This document shows, in pieces, positions 9,941-19,692 of a stretch of 32,238 nucleotides of DNA; within the stretch, counting starts at the first letter, position 1, and each line of letters opens with the position of its first letter. Under the pieces are notes generated by a model. It saw only the letters and a program-made list of their open reading frames with translations, had not been told where the DNA came from and made no database searches. Where the stretch lies: contig JACMRO010000514.1 in the NCBI GenBank assembly GCA_014376425.1, forward strand, positions 1-32,238, given 5' to 3'. Source of the DNA: Rubritepida sp. Lineage in GTDB: Bacteria; Pseudomonadota; Alphaproteobacteria; Acetobacterales; Acetobacteraceae. Made by a program: the position numbers and the translations under genes.

Positions 9941-10942
9941 ATGACCCCCAATGACGGCCAGGTCACCGACCGCAACCTTGCACTCGAACTCGTGCGCGTC
10001 TCCGAGGCCGCGGCGCTGGCCGCCAGCAACTGGGTCGGCAAGGGTGATAAGAACGCCGCCGACGGCGCCGCCGTGGAAGCCATGCGGCGCGCCTTCGACA
10101 CGGTGGCGATCGACGGCACCGTGGTGATCGGCGAGGGCGAGATGGACGAGGCACCGATGCTGTTCATCGGCGAGAAGGTCGGCATCTTCGGCAAGTCCGG
10201 CGGCGGACCTAAGATGGACATCGCGGTGGACCCGCTCGAGGGCACAAGCCTCACCGCCAAGGGCGGGCCCAATGCCATGACGACGGTGGCGCTCGCGGAA
10301 AAGGGCGGCTTCCTCAACGCGCCCGACATCTACATGGACAAGCTGGCGATCGGGCCCGGCCTGCCTGACGACATCGTGTCGCTCGATGCCACGATGGAGC
10401 AGAACCTGCGCGAGCTGGCGCGGGCGAAAAAGTGCCAGATCGGCGACCTCACCGTCTGCATGCTGGACCGTGACCGGCACAGGGAGCTGATCCGCGCCTG
10501 CCGCGCCGCTGGTGCGCGCATCATGCTGATCCCCGATGGCGACGTCTCGGGCGTCGTCGCCGTCAGCCAGCCCGACGCGGGGGTGGACATGTATGTCGGC
10601 TGGGGTGGCGCGCCCGAGGGCGTACTGGCGGCCGCCGCGCTGCGCTGCATCGGCGGCCAGATGTATGGCCGGCTCATCTACGAGGATGACAGCCAGATCG
10701 AGCGTGCGAAGTCGATGGGCATCAGCGATCCGAACAAGATCTTCCGGCTAGAGGAGATGGCGCGGGGCAACGTGATGTTCGCCGCCACGGGCGTGACGAC
10801 AGGGCCGATGCTGAAGGGCGTGCGGCGCTTCGGTGGCGGGGCCTACACCCATTCGATTGTGATGCGCAGCAAGTCGGGCACGGTGCGCTACATCGAGGGG
10901 CACCATAATTTCGCGCTGAAGCCCGCCGCATTTGTTGCCTGA
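9941..10942 (+). CDS. glpX: Class II fructose-1,6-bisphosphatase
   Basis: TVVIGEGEMDEAPMLFIGEKVG, MDIAVDPLEGT, GWGGAPEGVLAAAALRCIGGQMYGRL are GlpX signatures. Confidence 0.95.
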   Translation: MTPNDGQVTDRNLALELVRVSEAAALAASNWVGKGDKNAADGAAVEAMRRAFDTVAIDGTVVIGEGEMDEAPMLFIGEKVGIFGKSGGGPKMDIAVDPLEGTSLTAKGGPNAMTTVALAEKGGFLNAPDIYMDKLAIGPGLPDDIVSLDATMEQNLRELARAKKCQIGDLTVCMLDRDRHRELIRACRAAGARIMLIPDGDVSGVVAVSQPDAGVDMYVGWGGAPEGVLAAAALRCIGGQMYGRLIYEDDSQIERAKSMGISDPNKIFRLEEMARGNVMFAATGVTTGPMLKGVRRFGGGAYTHSIVMRSKSGTVRYIEGHHNFALKPAAFVA

Positions 10943-12707
10943 AGCTGCCCTGGGCGTCGCCCCCAGCGCCACCGGCCGGAACTGGGCCTGGCGGCAGGGG
11001 GACGAGCGCGCCGGGCTGATGCTGGCGCAGCGGCTGGAACTGCCCGAGCTGGTTGGCCGGCTGCTGGCCGGGCGCGGCGTCTGCGCCGATACCGCGGCGC
11101 ACTACCTCACGCCCACGCTGCGCGCGCTGATGCCCGACCCGCATTCGATGCGGGACATGGAGGCGGCAGCGCACCGCCTGGCCGACGCGGCCCGGCGCGG
11201 CGAAACGGTTGCGGTGTTCGCCGATTACGATGTGGACGGGGCCTGTTCGGGCGCGCTGATGGTGGAGGGGCTGAGCCGGCTGGGCTGCACCGTGCGCCAC
11301 TACGTGCCCGACCGGCTGCGCGAGGGCTATGGCCCCAATCCTACAGCGATCGCCGCACTCTGCGCCGCCGGCGCCACGCTGATCGTCTGCGTCGATTGCG
11401 GTATCGCCGCGCATGAAGCGCTGGCGGCGGCCGGCAGTGTGGATGTGGTCGTCCTGGACCACCACAAATGCGAGGGCGCGCCGCCGCCGGTGCTGGCCGC
11501 GGTCAACCCCAACCGGCTGGATTGCGACAGCGGGCTGGGCCAGCTCTGCGCCGCCGGCGTGGCTTTCCTGGCGCTGGTGGCGACGCATCGGGTGTTGCGA
11601 CAGCAAGGGTTCTTTGCCGCCCGGGCCGAGCCCGACCTGATGGCCGCACTGGATCTGGTGGCGCTGGCCAGCGTCTGCGACGTGGTGCCGCTGACCGGGC
11701 TCAACCGGGCGCTGGTGACGCAGGGCTTGAAGGTCATGGCGCGCGGCGCGCGGCCGGGCATCGGGGCCTTGCTGGCGGTGGCCGCCGCCCGCGGCGAACT
11801 GTCGGCGATGACGCTGGGCTTCACTCTGGGCCCACGCATCAATGCCGGCGGCCGAATCGCCGAGCCGGACCTTGGCCTGCGCCTGCTACTGGCCGACGCG
11901 GACGAGGCGCGCGCCATCGCCGAGCGGCTGGACGCGGTGAACCGCCGCCGGCAGGAGGTCGAGGCGGGTGTGCTGGACGATGCGCTGGCGCAGGGGGCGG
12001 CGCAGTTTGCGGCGGGCCATGGCGTGCTGCTGGTGGCGGGGGCCGGCTGGCACCCGGGCGTGGTCGGCATCGTCGCCGCGCGCCTGAAGGAGAAGTTCAA
12101 CCGTCCGGCGCTGGTGGCGGGCATGTCGGATGGGGTGGCAAAGGGCTCAGGCCGCAGCGTGGCCGGGCATGATCTGGGGGCGGCGGTGATCTACGCCCGG
12201 GCGAAAGGCCTGCTGCTGACCGGCGGCGGGCACGCCATGGCGGCCGGCTTCTCTTGTGCCGAGGGCGCATTGCCGGCCTTCCACGCGCTGCTGGAGGAGC
12301 GGTTGGAGGGCGCCCGCGCTCTGCCGGCCGCCGGCGCGCTGGTGCTGGACGGGGCCATGACGATCCGCGCCGCGACGGTCGAGATGGCCGGCCATGTCGA
12401 CCGCCTGGCCCCCTTCGGCGCAGGCAATGACGAGCCGGTCTTTGCCCTGCCCCGCGCGCGGGTGGTGAAGGCCGACCGCGTCGGCGCCAGCGGCAGCACT
12501 GTCAGCGCCTGGCTGGAGGGCGAAGATGGCGCGCGGCTGAAGGCGGTGTGCTTCCGCGCCAAGGATGGCCCGCTGGCGGCGTTGCTGCTGGGGCCGCGCG
12601 GCGTGCCGCTGCACCTAGCCGGACATTTGCGGGCGGACCGGTGGAATGACCGGGTGACGGCGGGGTTCCAGATCGTGGATGGTGCGACGGCGCGGGATGC
12701 GCCTTGA
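10932..12707 (+). CDS. recJ: Single-stranded-DNA-specific exonuclease RecJ
   Basis: VFADYDVDGACSGALMVEGL, DCGIAAHEALAAAGSVDVVVLDHHKCEGAPPPVLAAVNPNR (DHH motifs), GAGWHPGVVGIVAARLKEKFNRPALV. Apparent TTG start overlapping glpX by 11 bp. Confidence 0.94.
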   Translation: MLPEAALGVAPSATGRNWAWRQGDERAGLMLAQRLELPELVGRLLAGRGVCADTAAHYLTPTLRALMPDPHSMRDMEAAAHRLADAARRGETVAVFADYDVDGACSGALMVEGLSRLGCTVRHYVPDRLREGYGPNPTAIAALCAAGATLIVCVDCGIAAHEALAAAGSVDVVVLDHHKCEGAPPPVLAAVNPNRLDCDSGLGQLCAAGVAFLALVATHRVLRQQGFFAARAEPDLMAALDLVALASVCDVVPLTGLNRALVTQGLKVMARGARPGIGALLAVAAARGELSAMTLGFTLGPRINAGGRIAEPDLGLRLLLADADEARAIAERLDAVNRRRQEVEAGVLDDALAQGAAQFAAGHGVLLVAGAGWHPGVVGIVAARLKEKFNRPALVAGMSDGVAKGSGRSVAGHDLGAAVIYARAKGLLLTGGGHAMAAGFSCAEGALPAFHALLEERLEGARALPAAGALVLDGAMTIRAATVEMAGHVDRLAPFGAGNDEPVFALPRARVVKADRVGASGSTVSAWLEGEDGARLKAVCFRAKDGPLAALLLGPRGVPLHLAGHLRADRWNDRVTAGFQIVDGATARDAP

Positions 12708-12761
12708 GCAACACGCGGGATTGACCGGCGCCGTCCCGCCGCGTAATTCGCGCGTCAGGTC

Positions 12762-12836
12762 GGCCCGTTCGTCTATCGGTTAGGACACGGCTCTTTCACA
12801 GCTGAAAGGCGGGTTCGATTCCCGCACGGGTCACCA
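12762..12836 (+). tRNA. tRNA-Glu (anticodon TTC), CCA encoded
   Basis: GGCCCGTTCGTCTATCGGTTAGGACACGGCTCTTTCACAGCTGAAAGGCGGGTTCGATTCCCGCACGGGTCACCA folds as a cloverleaf: acceptor GGCCCGT/ACGGGTC (one G-U), anticodon loop CTTTCAC, T-arm GCGGGTTCGATTCCCGC. Confidence 0.96.
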
Positions 12837-12858
12837 CTTGCATTTCTGCTCAGCCTCA

Positions 12859-13665
12859 TCAGCCGCGCGGTACAGCCACATTCTCCCTTAGCAGGGCCTC
12901 AAGCAACGCGTCCGGAAGAGGCCCCGCCGGCGAAGCCCGGCGGTGCCGGGCCGCCAGCTCGAAATCGCAGTATTCCTGGGTGTCTGCCGCGTCACTGCCG
13001 TAGGTAAAGAAGATGGAGAGCTTCTCAACGCGGCGGCGAAGGTGCGAATAGGCCGTGCGCAGGCGCGTCGCAGGCTTCGTCAGCCATGATCGCCCGGCGG
13101 CCTTCAGAAGGGGTGCCTCAAGCCCATCGGCAAACTGGCCGGCGTGGGTCAGTCGCACATCGAACAGCACGATGTCGCCACGGCTCGTCGACACATGGCG
13201 CACGGCCCCCTGGTCCAGCGCCCGGTGGTGCTGCGATCCCAATCGGACGCTCAGCCCGTCACGCGTCGGATGATCCTGCAGGTACACGCCCACGCGAATG
13301 ACGCTGCAGTCGGGCCAAGCGGTCCAGTCGCCCCGGAAGCAACCCCCGCTGCCTTCGCTGGTGTCCTTGTGCCACCAGCTCAACATGTCCTTGTGTGCGT
13401 CGGAGTTGCCGGTGAAGACGGGCTGACGACCCCCGGAGAGGTCGCGAAGCGCGGCCAGGATGCCTGGATGCGCGTAAAGCCACGCCAGTTCGGGTATGGC
13501 CACCGCCGCGTTGGGCTGATGCAGGCCCAGCCCCACCGGCCGCCCGGAGGTTGCGAAATGACGAAGCAGTGCCGCACGCAGGCAGTCGATCTCACCTGCT
13601 TGCAATATCTGAGGAAGCACCGCGTACCTGTGCTGCCGGTAGTGGGACTGCAATGGCGTCTCCAT
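12859..13665 (-). CDS. Phytanoyl-CoA dioxygenase (PhyH)-like Fe(II)/2-oxoglutarate oxygenase
   Basis: HYRQHRYAVLPQILQAGEIDCLRAAL, HxD motif in MLSWWHKDTSEGSGGCF, distal His in DIVLFDVRLTHAGQF; overall PhyH-like layout. Confidence 0.72.
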   Translation of the reverse strand: METPLQSHYRQHRYAVLPQILQAGEIDCLRAALLRHFATSGRPVGLGLHQPNAAVAIPELAWLYAHPGILAALRDLSGGRQPVFTGNSDAHKDMLSWWHKDTSEGSGGCFRGDWTAWPDCSVIRVGVYLQDHPTRDGLSVRLGSQHHRALDQGAVRHVSTSRGDIVLFDVRLTHAGQFADGLEAPLLKAAGRSWLTKPATRLRTAYSHLRRRVEKLSIFFTYGSDAADTQEYCDFELAARHRRASPAGPLPDALLEALLRENVAVPRG

Positions 13666-13666
13666 G

Positions 13667-14860
13667 TCAGGTGGCCCGCCAGGCGCCGAGACAGTCGCGG
13701 ACAGCCGCCATGTGAAGCCTGGTCGTTCCGTCCCAGGTGAACCGTTCGGCGTGTCGGCGCGTCGCGGCGCGGTCTGGCGGGTCGGTGAAGAGCCGCGTCA
13801 ACGCCTCCGCGACCGCGCCGGCGGTGCGCCCGGCAATGAGACGCCCCGCCTCGGGCACGGTGATGACCTCGGGGGTGCCCCATACGGCGGTTGCGGCCAC
13901 CGGGGTACCACAGGCCATGGCTTCGAGAAGAACGTTGGCGATGCCCTCCCTGTCTGAGCAGTTGAGCAGCACGTCGGCGCCTCCCATGAACGCTGCAAGC
14001 TGGTCCTGTGCCATCACCCCGGTGAAGCTTACCCTGTCCGCCATCCCGAGGGTGCGAGCGAGCTTCTGCAGGCGGCACATTTCCGGCCCTTCGCCGATGA
14101 CGATCAACCTGGCGTCCGGCATCCCCGCCACCGCCTCGATCGCGAGATGATGGCCCTTGCGGGGAATGAGGTGCCCCACCGAGAGGACGATGCGGTCCAC
14201 CCAGCCCTGGCTTGCTCGGAACCCGGCACGGTCGCGCAGCGGCTTGAACAGATCGGTGTCGACCCCGTGCGGCACGACCCGGATGCGTTGGCGATCGATC
14301 CCGATGCGCGCCATCTCGTCGCGCAGCGCGGCACAGACGGCGGTGAGCCCGACCGCATGCTCTGCAGCCCAGCGGATTTGCCAGCGGGGAATGGTAAAAC
14401 TCGGCAGCAGACTGACGTCGCTGCCCAAGGCTGAGAGGATGACCGGCTTGCGGAACAGTACCCCCAGCATCGCGGCCGCCACCCCGTCGGGATACAGGTA
14501 GTAGGCGTCGATGAGATCAAAATCAAACCCTGACCGCCGCAAGGCGACGAGGTGCGGCACCAGCCGAGCCAGCAGCAGGAGAGGCGCCAGGCTCATGCCA
14601 AACTTTGGCAGGACAAGGTACCGCGGATGGGACGTGGCGATACCGTGCGGCGTCGAGGTAGCGGGTACCGTTGCGTAGCGGCTGTAGCCGGGAAACATGC
14701 GCGTCCGCCAGGGGAAATACGGGACGGGCGCGACGACGCGAAGCTCGACGCCTGGGTGCTCAACAAGCGACGCCAGACGATTGAGCAGGAACACACCGTG
14801 GTGCGGTTGGGCGACACTGGGAAAGATTGTCGTCAGCGACAGAATGCGCGCCCGGTCCAT
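13667..14860 (-). CDS. Glycosyltransferase family 4 (GT-B fold)
   Basis: ILSLTTIFPSVAQPHHGVFLLNRL...VVPHGVDTDLFKP...VLSVGHLIPRKGHHLAIEAVAGMPDARLIVIGEGPE...SDREGIANVLLEAMACGTPVAATAVWGTPEVI (GT4 EX7E-like region). Confidence 0.92.
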   Translation of the reverse strand: MDRARILSLTTIFPSVAQPHHGVFLLNRLASLVEHPGVELRVVAPVPYFPWRTRMFPGYSRYATVPATSTPHGIATSHPRYLVLPKFGMSLAPLLLLARLVPHLVALRRSGFDFDLIDAYYLYPDGVAAAMLGVLFRKPVILSALGSDVSLLPSFTIPRWQIRWAAEHAVGLTAVCAALRDEMARIGIDRQRIRVVPHGVDTDLFKPLRDRAGFRASQGWVDRIVLSVGHLIPRKGHHLAIEAVAGMPDARLIVIGEGPEMCRLQKLARTLGMADRVSFTGVMAQDQLAAFMGGADVLLNCSDREGIANVLLEAMACGTPVAATAVWGTPEVITVPEAGRLIAGRTAGAVAEALTRLFTDPPDRAATRRHAERFTWDGTTRLHMAAVRDCLGAWRAT

Positions 14861-14895
14861 GCATGATTATAAATCCGGGTCTCACAAGAAGTTGC

Positions 14896-14917
14896 TAACG
14901 CCGCGACGACGGCGTTA
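14896..14917 (-). terminator. Hairpin at the tctC stop codon, possible terminator
   Basis: 8-bp perfect inverted repeat TAACGCCG-(6 nt)-CGGCGTTA overlapping the stop codon of the minus-strand gene; only a weak T-rich tract follows (GCAACTTCTTGTG). Confidence 0.4.
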
Positions 14918-15880
14918 CCGCGCCAATCCCGCCCCCCGCATCGCCGCACCCAGGCTCGCATCCGCCGCCACCAGGTGTCGGCCAAACCCTGCGCCATCGG
15001 CATAGGTCAGCCCAAAGCCACGACTGTTCAGAAACGCCTTATACTCCTCACCGTCATACACCTTCTTCAGCGCAGCCCCCATGGCGGTGGCGATCTCCAC
15101 CGGCAGGTTCAGGGGCCCGGCGATGCCGCGCCAGGCGCCGGTGCTGTAGTCCAAACCCATCGCCTCCTTCAGCGTCGGCACCTGCGGAAAGGCGCCCAGC
15201 CGCTCCGGCCCCATCACCGCCAGCGCCCGCGCCCGCCCGGCATCGATGATCGCCCGCCCCTCGGGCAGCGAGTTGGTGGTGAAGTCCAGCCCATTCGCCG
15301 CCAGGTCCTGCATTGCCGGCGCCGCGCCATTGCTCGGCACCCAGCGCACATGGTCGGCGCGAAGCCCCATGGCATCCAGCCAGCCGGCGAGTGCCAGGTG
15401 CCAGATGCCGCCCTGCCCGGTCCCGCTGGCCTTGAGCTGGCCGGGCCGCGAGGCCTTTATGGCATCCGCCAGCGCATTGACCGTGCGGTGCGGTGACGCG
15501 CCGTTCACCAGCACCCCCGGCGGGTCGTTGTTCATCAGCCCCAGCGGGGTGAAATTCCGGAAGGTCAGCTCAGTCAGCCCCTGCCAGTGCAGCATGCAGA
15601 TCTCGGCCGTGATCATCCCCAGCGTGTAGCCATCGGGTGCCGCGCTCGCCAGCGCGGCGTGCCCCACCACCCCCGAACCGCCGGTGCGGTTGACAACGTT
15701 GAAGGGCTGCCCCAGCTCGCGCTCCAGCAACTGGCCGATGATGCGTATGACGGCATCGGTGCCGCCGCCCGCGGCCCAGGGGCATAGCAGCGTAACCGGC
15801 CGCGCCGGCCAGCGCGGCTGCGCCATGGCAGGGGCGGCCAATGCCGTGGTGGCGGCAAGCAGGGTGCGACGTTCAATCAT
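14915..15880 (-). CDS. Tripartite tricarboxylate transporter substrate-binding protein (TctC/Bug family)
   Basis: MIERRTLLAATTALAAPAMAQPRWPARPVTLLCPWAAGGGTDAVIRIIGQLLERELGQPFNVVNRTGGSGVVGHAALASAAPDGYTLG: Bug signal peptide and core motif. The listed ORF extends further only as artefactual read-through. Confidence 0.92.
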   Translation of the reverse strand: MIERRTLLAATTALAAPAMAQPRWPARPVTLLCPWAAGGGTDAVIRIIGQLLERELGQPFNVVNRTGGSGVVGHAALASAAPDGYTLGMITAEICMLHWQGLTELTFRNFTPLGLMNNDPPGVLVNGASPHRTVNALADAIKASRPGQLKASGTGQGGIWHLALAGWLDAMGLRADHVRWVPSNGAAPAMQDLAANGLDFTTNSLPEGRAIIDAGRARALAVMGPERLGAFPQVPTLKEAMGLDYSTGAWRGIAGPLNLPVEIATAMGAALKKVYDGEEYKAFLNSRGFGLTYADGAGFGRHLVAADASLGAAMRGAGLAR

Positions 15881-17379
15881 CTGACAATTTCTCCCGTTGT
15901 TGATTTGAGGCGATTCCAGATCCACACCCCCAGCGGCCACAGCAGCGCGCCTATGGTGAAGGCGGCCAGCACCGATGAGACCGGCCGCTCGAAGAACGGC
16001 CAGACATCGCCATCGCTCTTGATCAGCGAAGTGACGAAATTCTGTTCCACCATGTTGCCCATGACGATGCCCAGCACGAGGGCGGCGACGGGGAAGCCCT
16101 GCCGCTCCATCACGAAGCCCAGAACGCCGAACACGCCCACCATCAGCACCGAGAACGGGTTGTTGCCGATGGCAAAGGCGCCGACCGCGCACAGCAGCAG
16201 GATGACCGGCATCACAGCCGAGCGCGGCGCGCGAAGTACCACCGAGGCCAGGCGGATCATCACGATGCCCAGCGGAATCATGATGATGTTGGCCAGGATG
16301 AAGATGATGTAGAGCGCGTACATGCTCGATGCGCGTTCGGTGAACAGCGTCGGCCCCGGGTTCAGCCCCTTCATGTAGAGCACGCCGATGGCAATGGCGG
16401 TGATGGTGTCGCCGGGGATGCCGAACAGCAGGCTGGGCACCCAGCCCGAGGCCAGGGAGGCGTTGTTGGACGCGCCCGCCTCGACCAGCCCCTCCGGGTG
16501 GCCAGTGCCGAACAGCTCGGGCGTGCGCGAGAACTTCTTGCTCATGGCGTAGCTGACCCAAGCGGCCATGTCGGCGCCCGCGCCGGGCAGCACGCCGATG
16601 ATGATGCCCACGATATTGCCGCGCCACATCTGCCACTGGTAGCGCTTGGTCAGCAGCCACTGGTTGGCCAGGATGGAGCCGAAGCGCCGGGGCGGCAGCT
16701 TGGGCGGCTCGGCGCTGGCCATCGCGCGCATGACTTCGGAGACGGCGAAGACGCCGACCAGGGCCGGAATCGGCTCGATGCCGCCCAGCAGGTCGGTCAC
16801 GCCGAAGGTGAAGCGCGGCGTGCCGGCCGGGTTCTCCATGCCGATGCAGGCGATCAGCAGCCCCAGCAGCATGCTGGCGATGGCCTTGATGGGCGAGGAG
16901 CGGGCGACCAGCGTCGCGCACATCAGCCCCAGCAACGCCAGCCAGAAATATTCGTAGCTGGAGAAGGACAGCGCCATTTCCGCCAGCAGCGGCGCCATGA
17001 GCATGAGCGACAGTGTGCCGACGATGCCGCCGATGGCCGAGAACCACAGCCCGGCGCCGAGTGCCAGTTCCGCTTGGCCCTTGCGGGTCATGGCATATGC
17101 CTCGTCGGTATAGGCGGCGCTGGCCGGAGTGCCTGGGATGCGCAACAGCGCGCCCGGTATGTCGCCCGAGAAGATCGCCATGGCCGACGCCGTGATAATC
17201 GTGGCGATGGCCGCGATGGGCGATAGCCAAAAGGTGACGGGCACCAGCAGCGCGGTGGCCATGGTAGCCGAAAGCCCGGGCAGTGAGCCCACCACCAACC
17301 CGTAGACGGCCGAGGCCAGGATGGCGATGAGCACGTCGGTCGCCAGCACAATGCGGACGGCTTCGGCCAGATCGTTCAT
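15877..17379 (-). CDS. Tripartite tricarboxylate transporter large permease TctA
   Basis: 500 aa membrane protein; GLVVGSLPGLSATMATALLVPVTFWLSPIAAIATI, FSGDIPGALLRIPGTPASAAYTDEAYAM, GVLPGAGADMAAWVSYAMSKKFSRTPELFGTGHPEGLVEAGASNNA. Confidence 0.96.
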   Translation of the reverse strand: MNDLAEAVRIVLATDVLIAILASAVYGLVVGSLPGLSATMATALLVPVTFWLSPIAAIATIITASAMAIFSGDIPGALLRIPGTPASAAYTDEAYAMTRKGQAELALGAGLWFSAIGGIVGTLSLMLMAPLLAEMALSFSSYEYFWLALLGLMCATLVARSSPIKAIASMLLGLLIACIGMENPAGTPRFTFGVTDLLGGIEPIPALVGVFAVSEVMRAMASAEPPKLPPRRFGSILANQWLLTKRYQWQMWRGNIVGIIIGVLPGAGADMAAWVSYAMSKKFSRTPELFGTGHPEGLVEAGASNNASLASGWVPSLLFGIPGDTITAIAIGVLYMKGLNPGPTLFTERASSMYALYIIFILANIIMIPLGIVMIRLASVVLRAPRSAVMPVILLLCAVGAFAIGNNPFSVLMVGVFGVLGFVMERQGFPVAALVLGIVMGNMVEQNFVTSLIKSDGDVWPFFERPVSSVLAAFTIGALLWPLGVWIWNRLKSTTGEIVR

Positions 17380-17825
17380 GCCCAGGGCGCCGGCAGCAGG
17401 CCGGCGGGCAGCGGCACCCGCAGCAGCTTGTAAAAGGCCAGATGGACCAACGGCGGCGCGATGACCGCCATTGCCAGCGCCAGCCGGGGGCGCGCGCCCA
17501 GCGCCAGCCCGGCGGCCAGGACCATCGCCGCCGCGGTGAGCAGGAAGCCCAGCTCGTTCGCCGCCAGCACGTAGAACACCAGCAGCCCGGGCGGTACCAG
17601 CACACGCCAGGTCAGGGGCTCAGGCGTCTCCTCCACCTCGAAGCTGCGGCCGATGCCGAGCGCGATCAGGACGCCGCAGGCCACCAGCCCGAAGCCGATG
17701 ACCATGGGAAAGGCGGCCGGCCCGACATCCTGCCCCGGCACCGGCGGCAGCCGTGACCCACCCCAGGCCGCCGCCGCGCCCAGCGCCGCCAGCACGCTGC
17801 CCGATAACCGGTTCGAGATTTGCAC
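17376..17825 (-). CDS. Tripartite tricarboxylate transporter small permease TctB
   Basis: 149 aa, predicted hydrophobic segments, GPAAFPMVIGFGLVACGVLIALGIG...LLTAAAMVLAAGLALGARP; directly upstream of tctA with a 4-bp overlap. Confidence 0.88.
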   Translation of the reverse strand: MQISNRLSGSVLAALGAAAAWGGSRLPPVPGQDVGPAAFPMVIGFGLVACGVLIALGIGRSFEVEETPEPLTWRVLVPPGLLVFYVLAANELGFLLTAAAMVLAAGLALGARPRLALAMAVIAPPLVHLAFYKLLRVPLPAGLLPAPWA

Positions 17826-17926
17826 TTGATTTCCGCCCGCAGTCTTTGTTGGCAGGAGCTTATGTCGCGGATTTGCGCGCGCCTAGCAGCATTTCACGCA
17901 GCACCCTGCCGTGCTATTGCCGGGGC

Positions 17927-18373
17927 ATGGAGCAGCTGACCATCGCCCTGGGCGCCGACCATGCCGGGCTGGAACTGAAACGCCAGTTGCTGGACGCGCT
18001 CCAGGCGGCCGGCCACGTGGTGACCGACCACGGCACGCACGGCCCGGAAAGCGTGGACTACCCCGATTTCGCGCATGTCGTAGCCGACGCCGTCACCAGC
18101 GGCGCCGCCCGCTTCGGCGTGCTGGTCTGCGGCTCGGGCATCGGCATGGCGATCAGCGCCAACCGCAACCCCTCCATACGCGCGACCGTGCTGCACAACA
18201 CGACCGAGGCACGGCTGACCCGGGCGCATAACGACGCCAACATCGCCTGCTTCGGCAATCGGATGATCGGCACCGAGGTCGCCATCGACGCCTTGCTGAC
18301 CTTCCTGGCCACTGCATATGAAGGCGGTCGTCACGCGCGGCGGGTCGCCAAGATCGAAAGAGCAACGTCATGA
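17927..18373 (+). CDS. rpiB: Ribose-5-phosphate isomerase B
   Basis: [30 protein letters not shown]...[47 protein letters not shown]. Confidence 0.95.
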   Translation: MEQLTIALGADHAGLELKRQLLDALQAAGHVVTDHGTHGPESVDYPDFAHVVADAVTSGAARFGVLVCGSGIGMAISANRNPSIRATVLHNTTEARLTRAHNDANIACFGNRMIGTEVAIDALLTFLATAYEGGRHARRVAKIERATS

Positions 18374-19668
18374 ACGAGACCACGGCCCGGTTCATTCCCG
18401 CCCGCTTCTTCCAGGCCAGCCTGGCCGAGGCCGACCCCGAGATCGCCGCCTGCATCGAACATGAGCTGGTGCGCCAGCAGGACGGCATCGAGCTGATCGC
18501 CAGCGAGAACATCGTCTCCCGCGCGGTACTGGAAGCGCAGGGCTCGGTGCTGACCAACAAATACGCGGAGGGTTATCCCGGGCGGCGCTACTATGGCGGC
18601 TGTGAATTCGTCGACGTGGCGGAAACCCTGGCGATCGAGCGGGCCAAGCAACTGTTCGGCTGCGCTTTCGCCAATGTGCAGCCCCATTCCGGCGCCAGCG
18701 CCAACCTGGCCGTATTCCTGGCGCTGCTGAACACCGGCGATACGTTCCTGGCGATGGACCTGGCCGCCGGCGGCCACCTGACGCACGGCGCGCCGGTGAA
18801 TTTCTCGGGCAAGTGGTTCAGCCCGGTCAGCTATGGCGTGCGGCCGGAGGACGGGCTGATCGACTACGACGTGGTCGAGCGCCTGGCGCATGAACACAAG
18901 CCCAGGCTGATCATCGCCGGCGGCAGCGCCTACTCGCGCGAGATCGATTTCCCGCGGTTCCGCGCCATAGCCGACGCGGTGGGCGCCATCCTGATGGTGG
19001 ACATGGCGCATTACGCGGGGCTCGTGGCGGCGGGGGTCTACCCCTCGCCCGTGCCGCATGCGCACGTCACCACGACCACGACGCACAAGACCCTGCGCGG
19101 CCCACGCGGCGGCCTGGTGCTGACCAATGACGAGGCGATGGCCAAGAAAATCAACTCGGCGATGTTTCCCGGCCTGCAGGGCGGGCCGCTGATGCACGTC
19201 ATCGCCGCCAAGGCGGTGGCCTTTGGCGAGGCGCTGCGGCCGGACTTCCGCGCCTATGCGAAGCAGGTCGTGGCCAATGCCCGGGCACTGGCGGATGAGC
19301 TGACCCGGCAGGGCCTGGCGATCGTGTCCGGCGGCACCGACAGCCACCTGGTGCTGGTCGACCTGCGCCCCAAGCGCGTGACGGGCAAGGCCGCCGGGGC
19401 GGCACTGGGCCGCGCCCACCTGACCTGCAACAAGAACGCCATCCCCTTCGACCCGGAAAAGCCAATGGTTACCTCGGGCGTCCGGCTGGGCAGCCCGGCC
19501 GGCACCACGCGCGGCTTCGGCGAGGCCGAGTTCCGCCAGATCGGCCAAATGATCGGGCGGGTGGTGGATGGGCTGGCCGGGGCCAGCTCGCCCGAGGCGA
19601 ATGCGGCGGTCGAGACGGCGGTGGGCGCCGAGGTGCAGGCGCTGTGCCGGCGATTCCCGATCTACTGA
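18370..19668 (+). CDS. glyA: Serine hydroxymethyltransferase
   Basis: [59 protein letters not shown] (PLP-Lys), [20 protein letters not shown]; 4-bp overlap with rpiB. Confidence 0.98.
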   Translation: MNETTARFIPARFFQASLAEADPEIAACIEHELVRQQDGIELIASENIVSRAVLEAQGSVLTNKYAEGYPGRRYYGGCEFVDVAETLAIERAKQLFGCAFANVQPHSGASANLAVFLALLNTGDTFLAMDLAAGGHLTHGAPVNFSGKWFSPVSYGVRPEDGLIDYDVVERLAHEHKPRLIIAGGSAYSREIDFPRFRAIADAVGAILMVDMAHYAGLVAAGVYPSPVPHAHVTTTTTHKTLRGPRGGLVLTNDEAMAKKINSAMFPGLQGGPLMHVIAAKAVAFGEALRPDFRAYAKQVVANARALADELTRQGLAIVSGGTDSHLVLVDLRPKRVTGKAAGAALGRAHLTCNKNAIPFDPEKPMVTSGVRLGSPAGTTRGFGEAEFRQIGQMIGRVVDGLAGASSPEANAAVETAVGAEVQALCRRFPIY

Positions 19669-19692
19669 GGCCACCTTCAACAGGTCGCTTGG

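Noticed and set aside
8317-10329. 670-aa minus-strand ORF opposite hom/glpX
   Set aside because: Antisense shadow ORF of conserved genes; no domain motif.
12762-14914. Full integrative genomic island at tRNA-Glu
   Set aside because: No integrase, and I found no direct repeat of the tRNA 3' end (GGGTTCGATTCCCGCACGGGTCACCA) elsewhere in the window; only a small islet hypothesis is retained.
14915-17605. 896-aa minus-strand ORF that appears to fuse TctC to an upstream region
   Set aside because: Only the 14915-15880 part is Bug/TctC; the upstream portion is an alternate-frame read-through of tctA/tctB lacking stops because of high GC.
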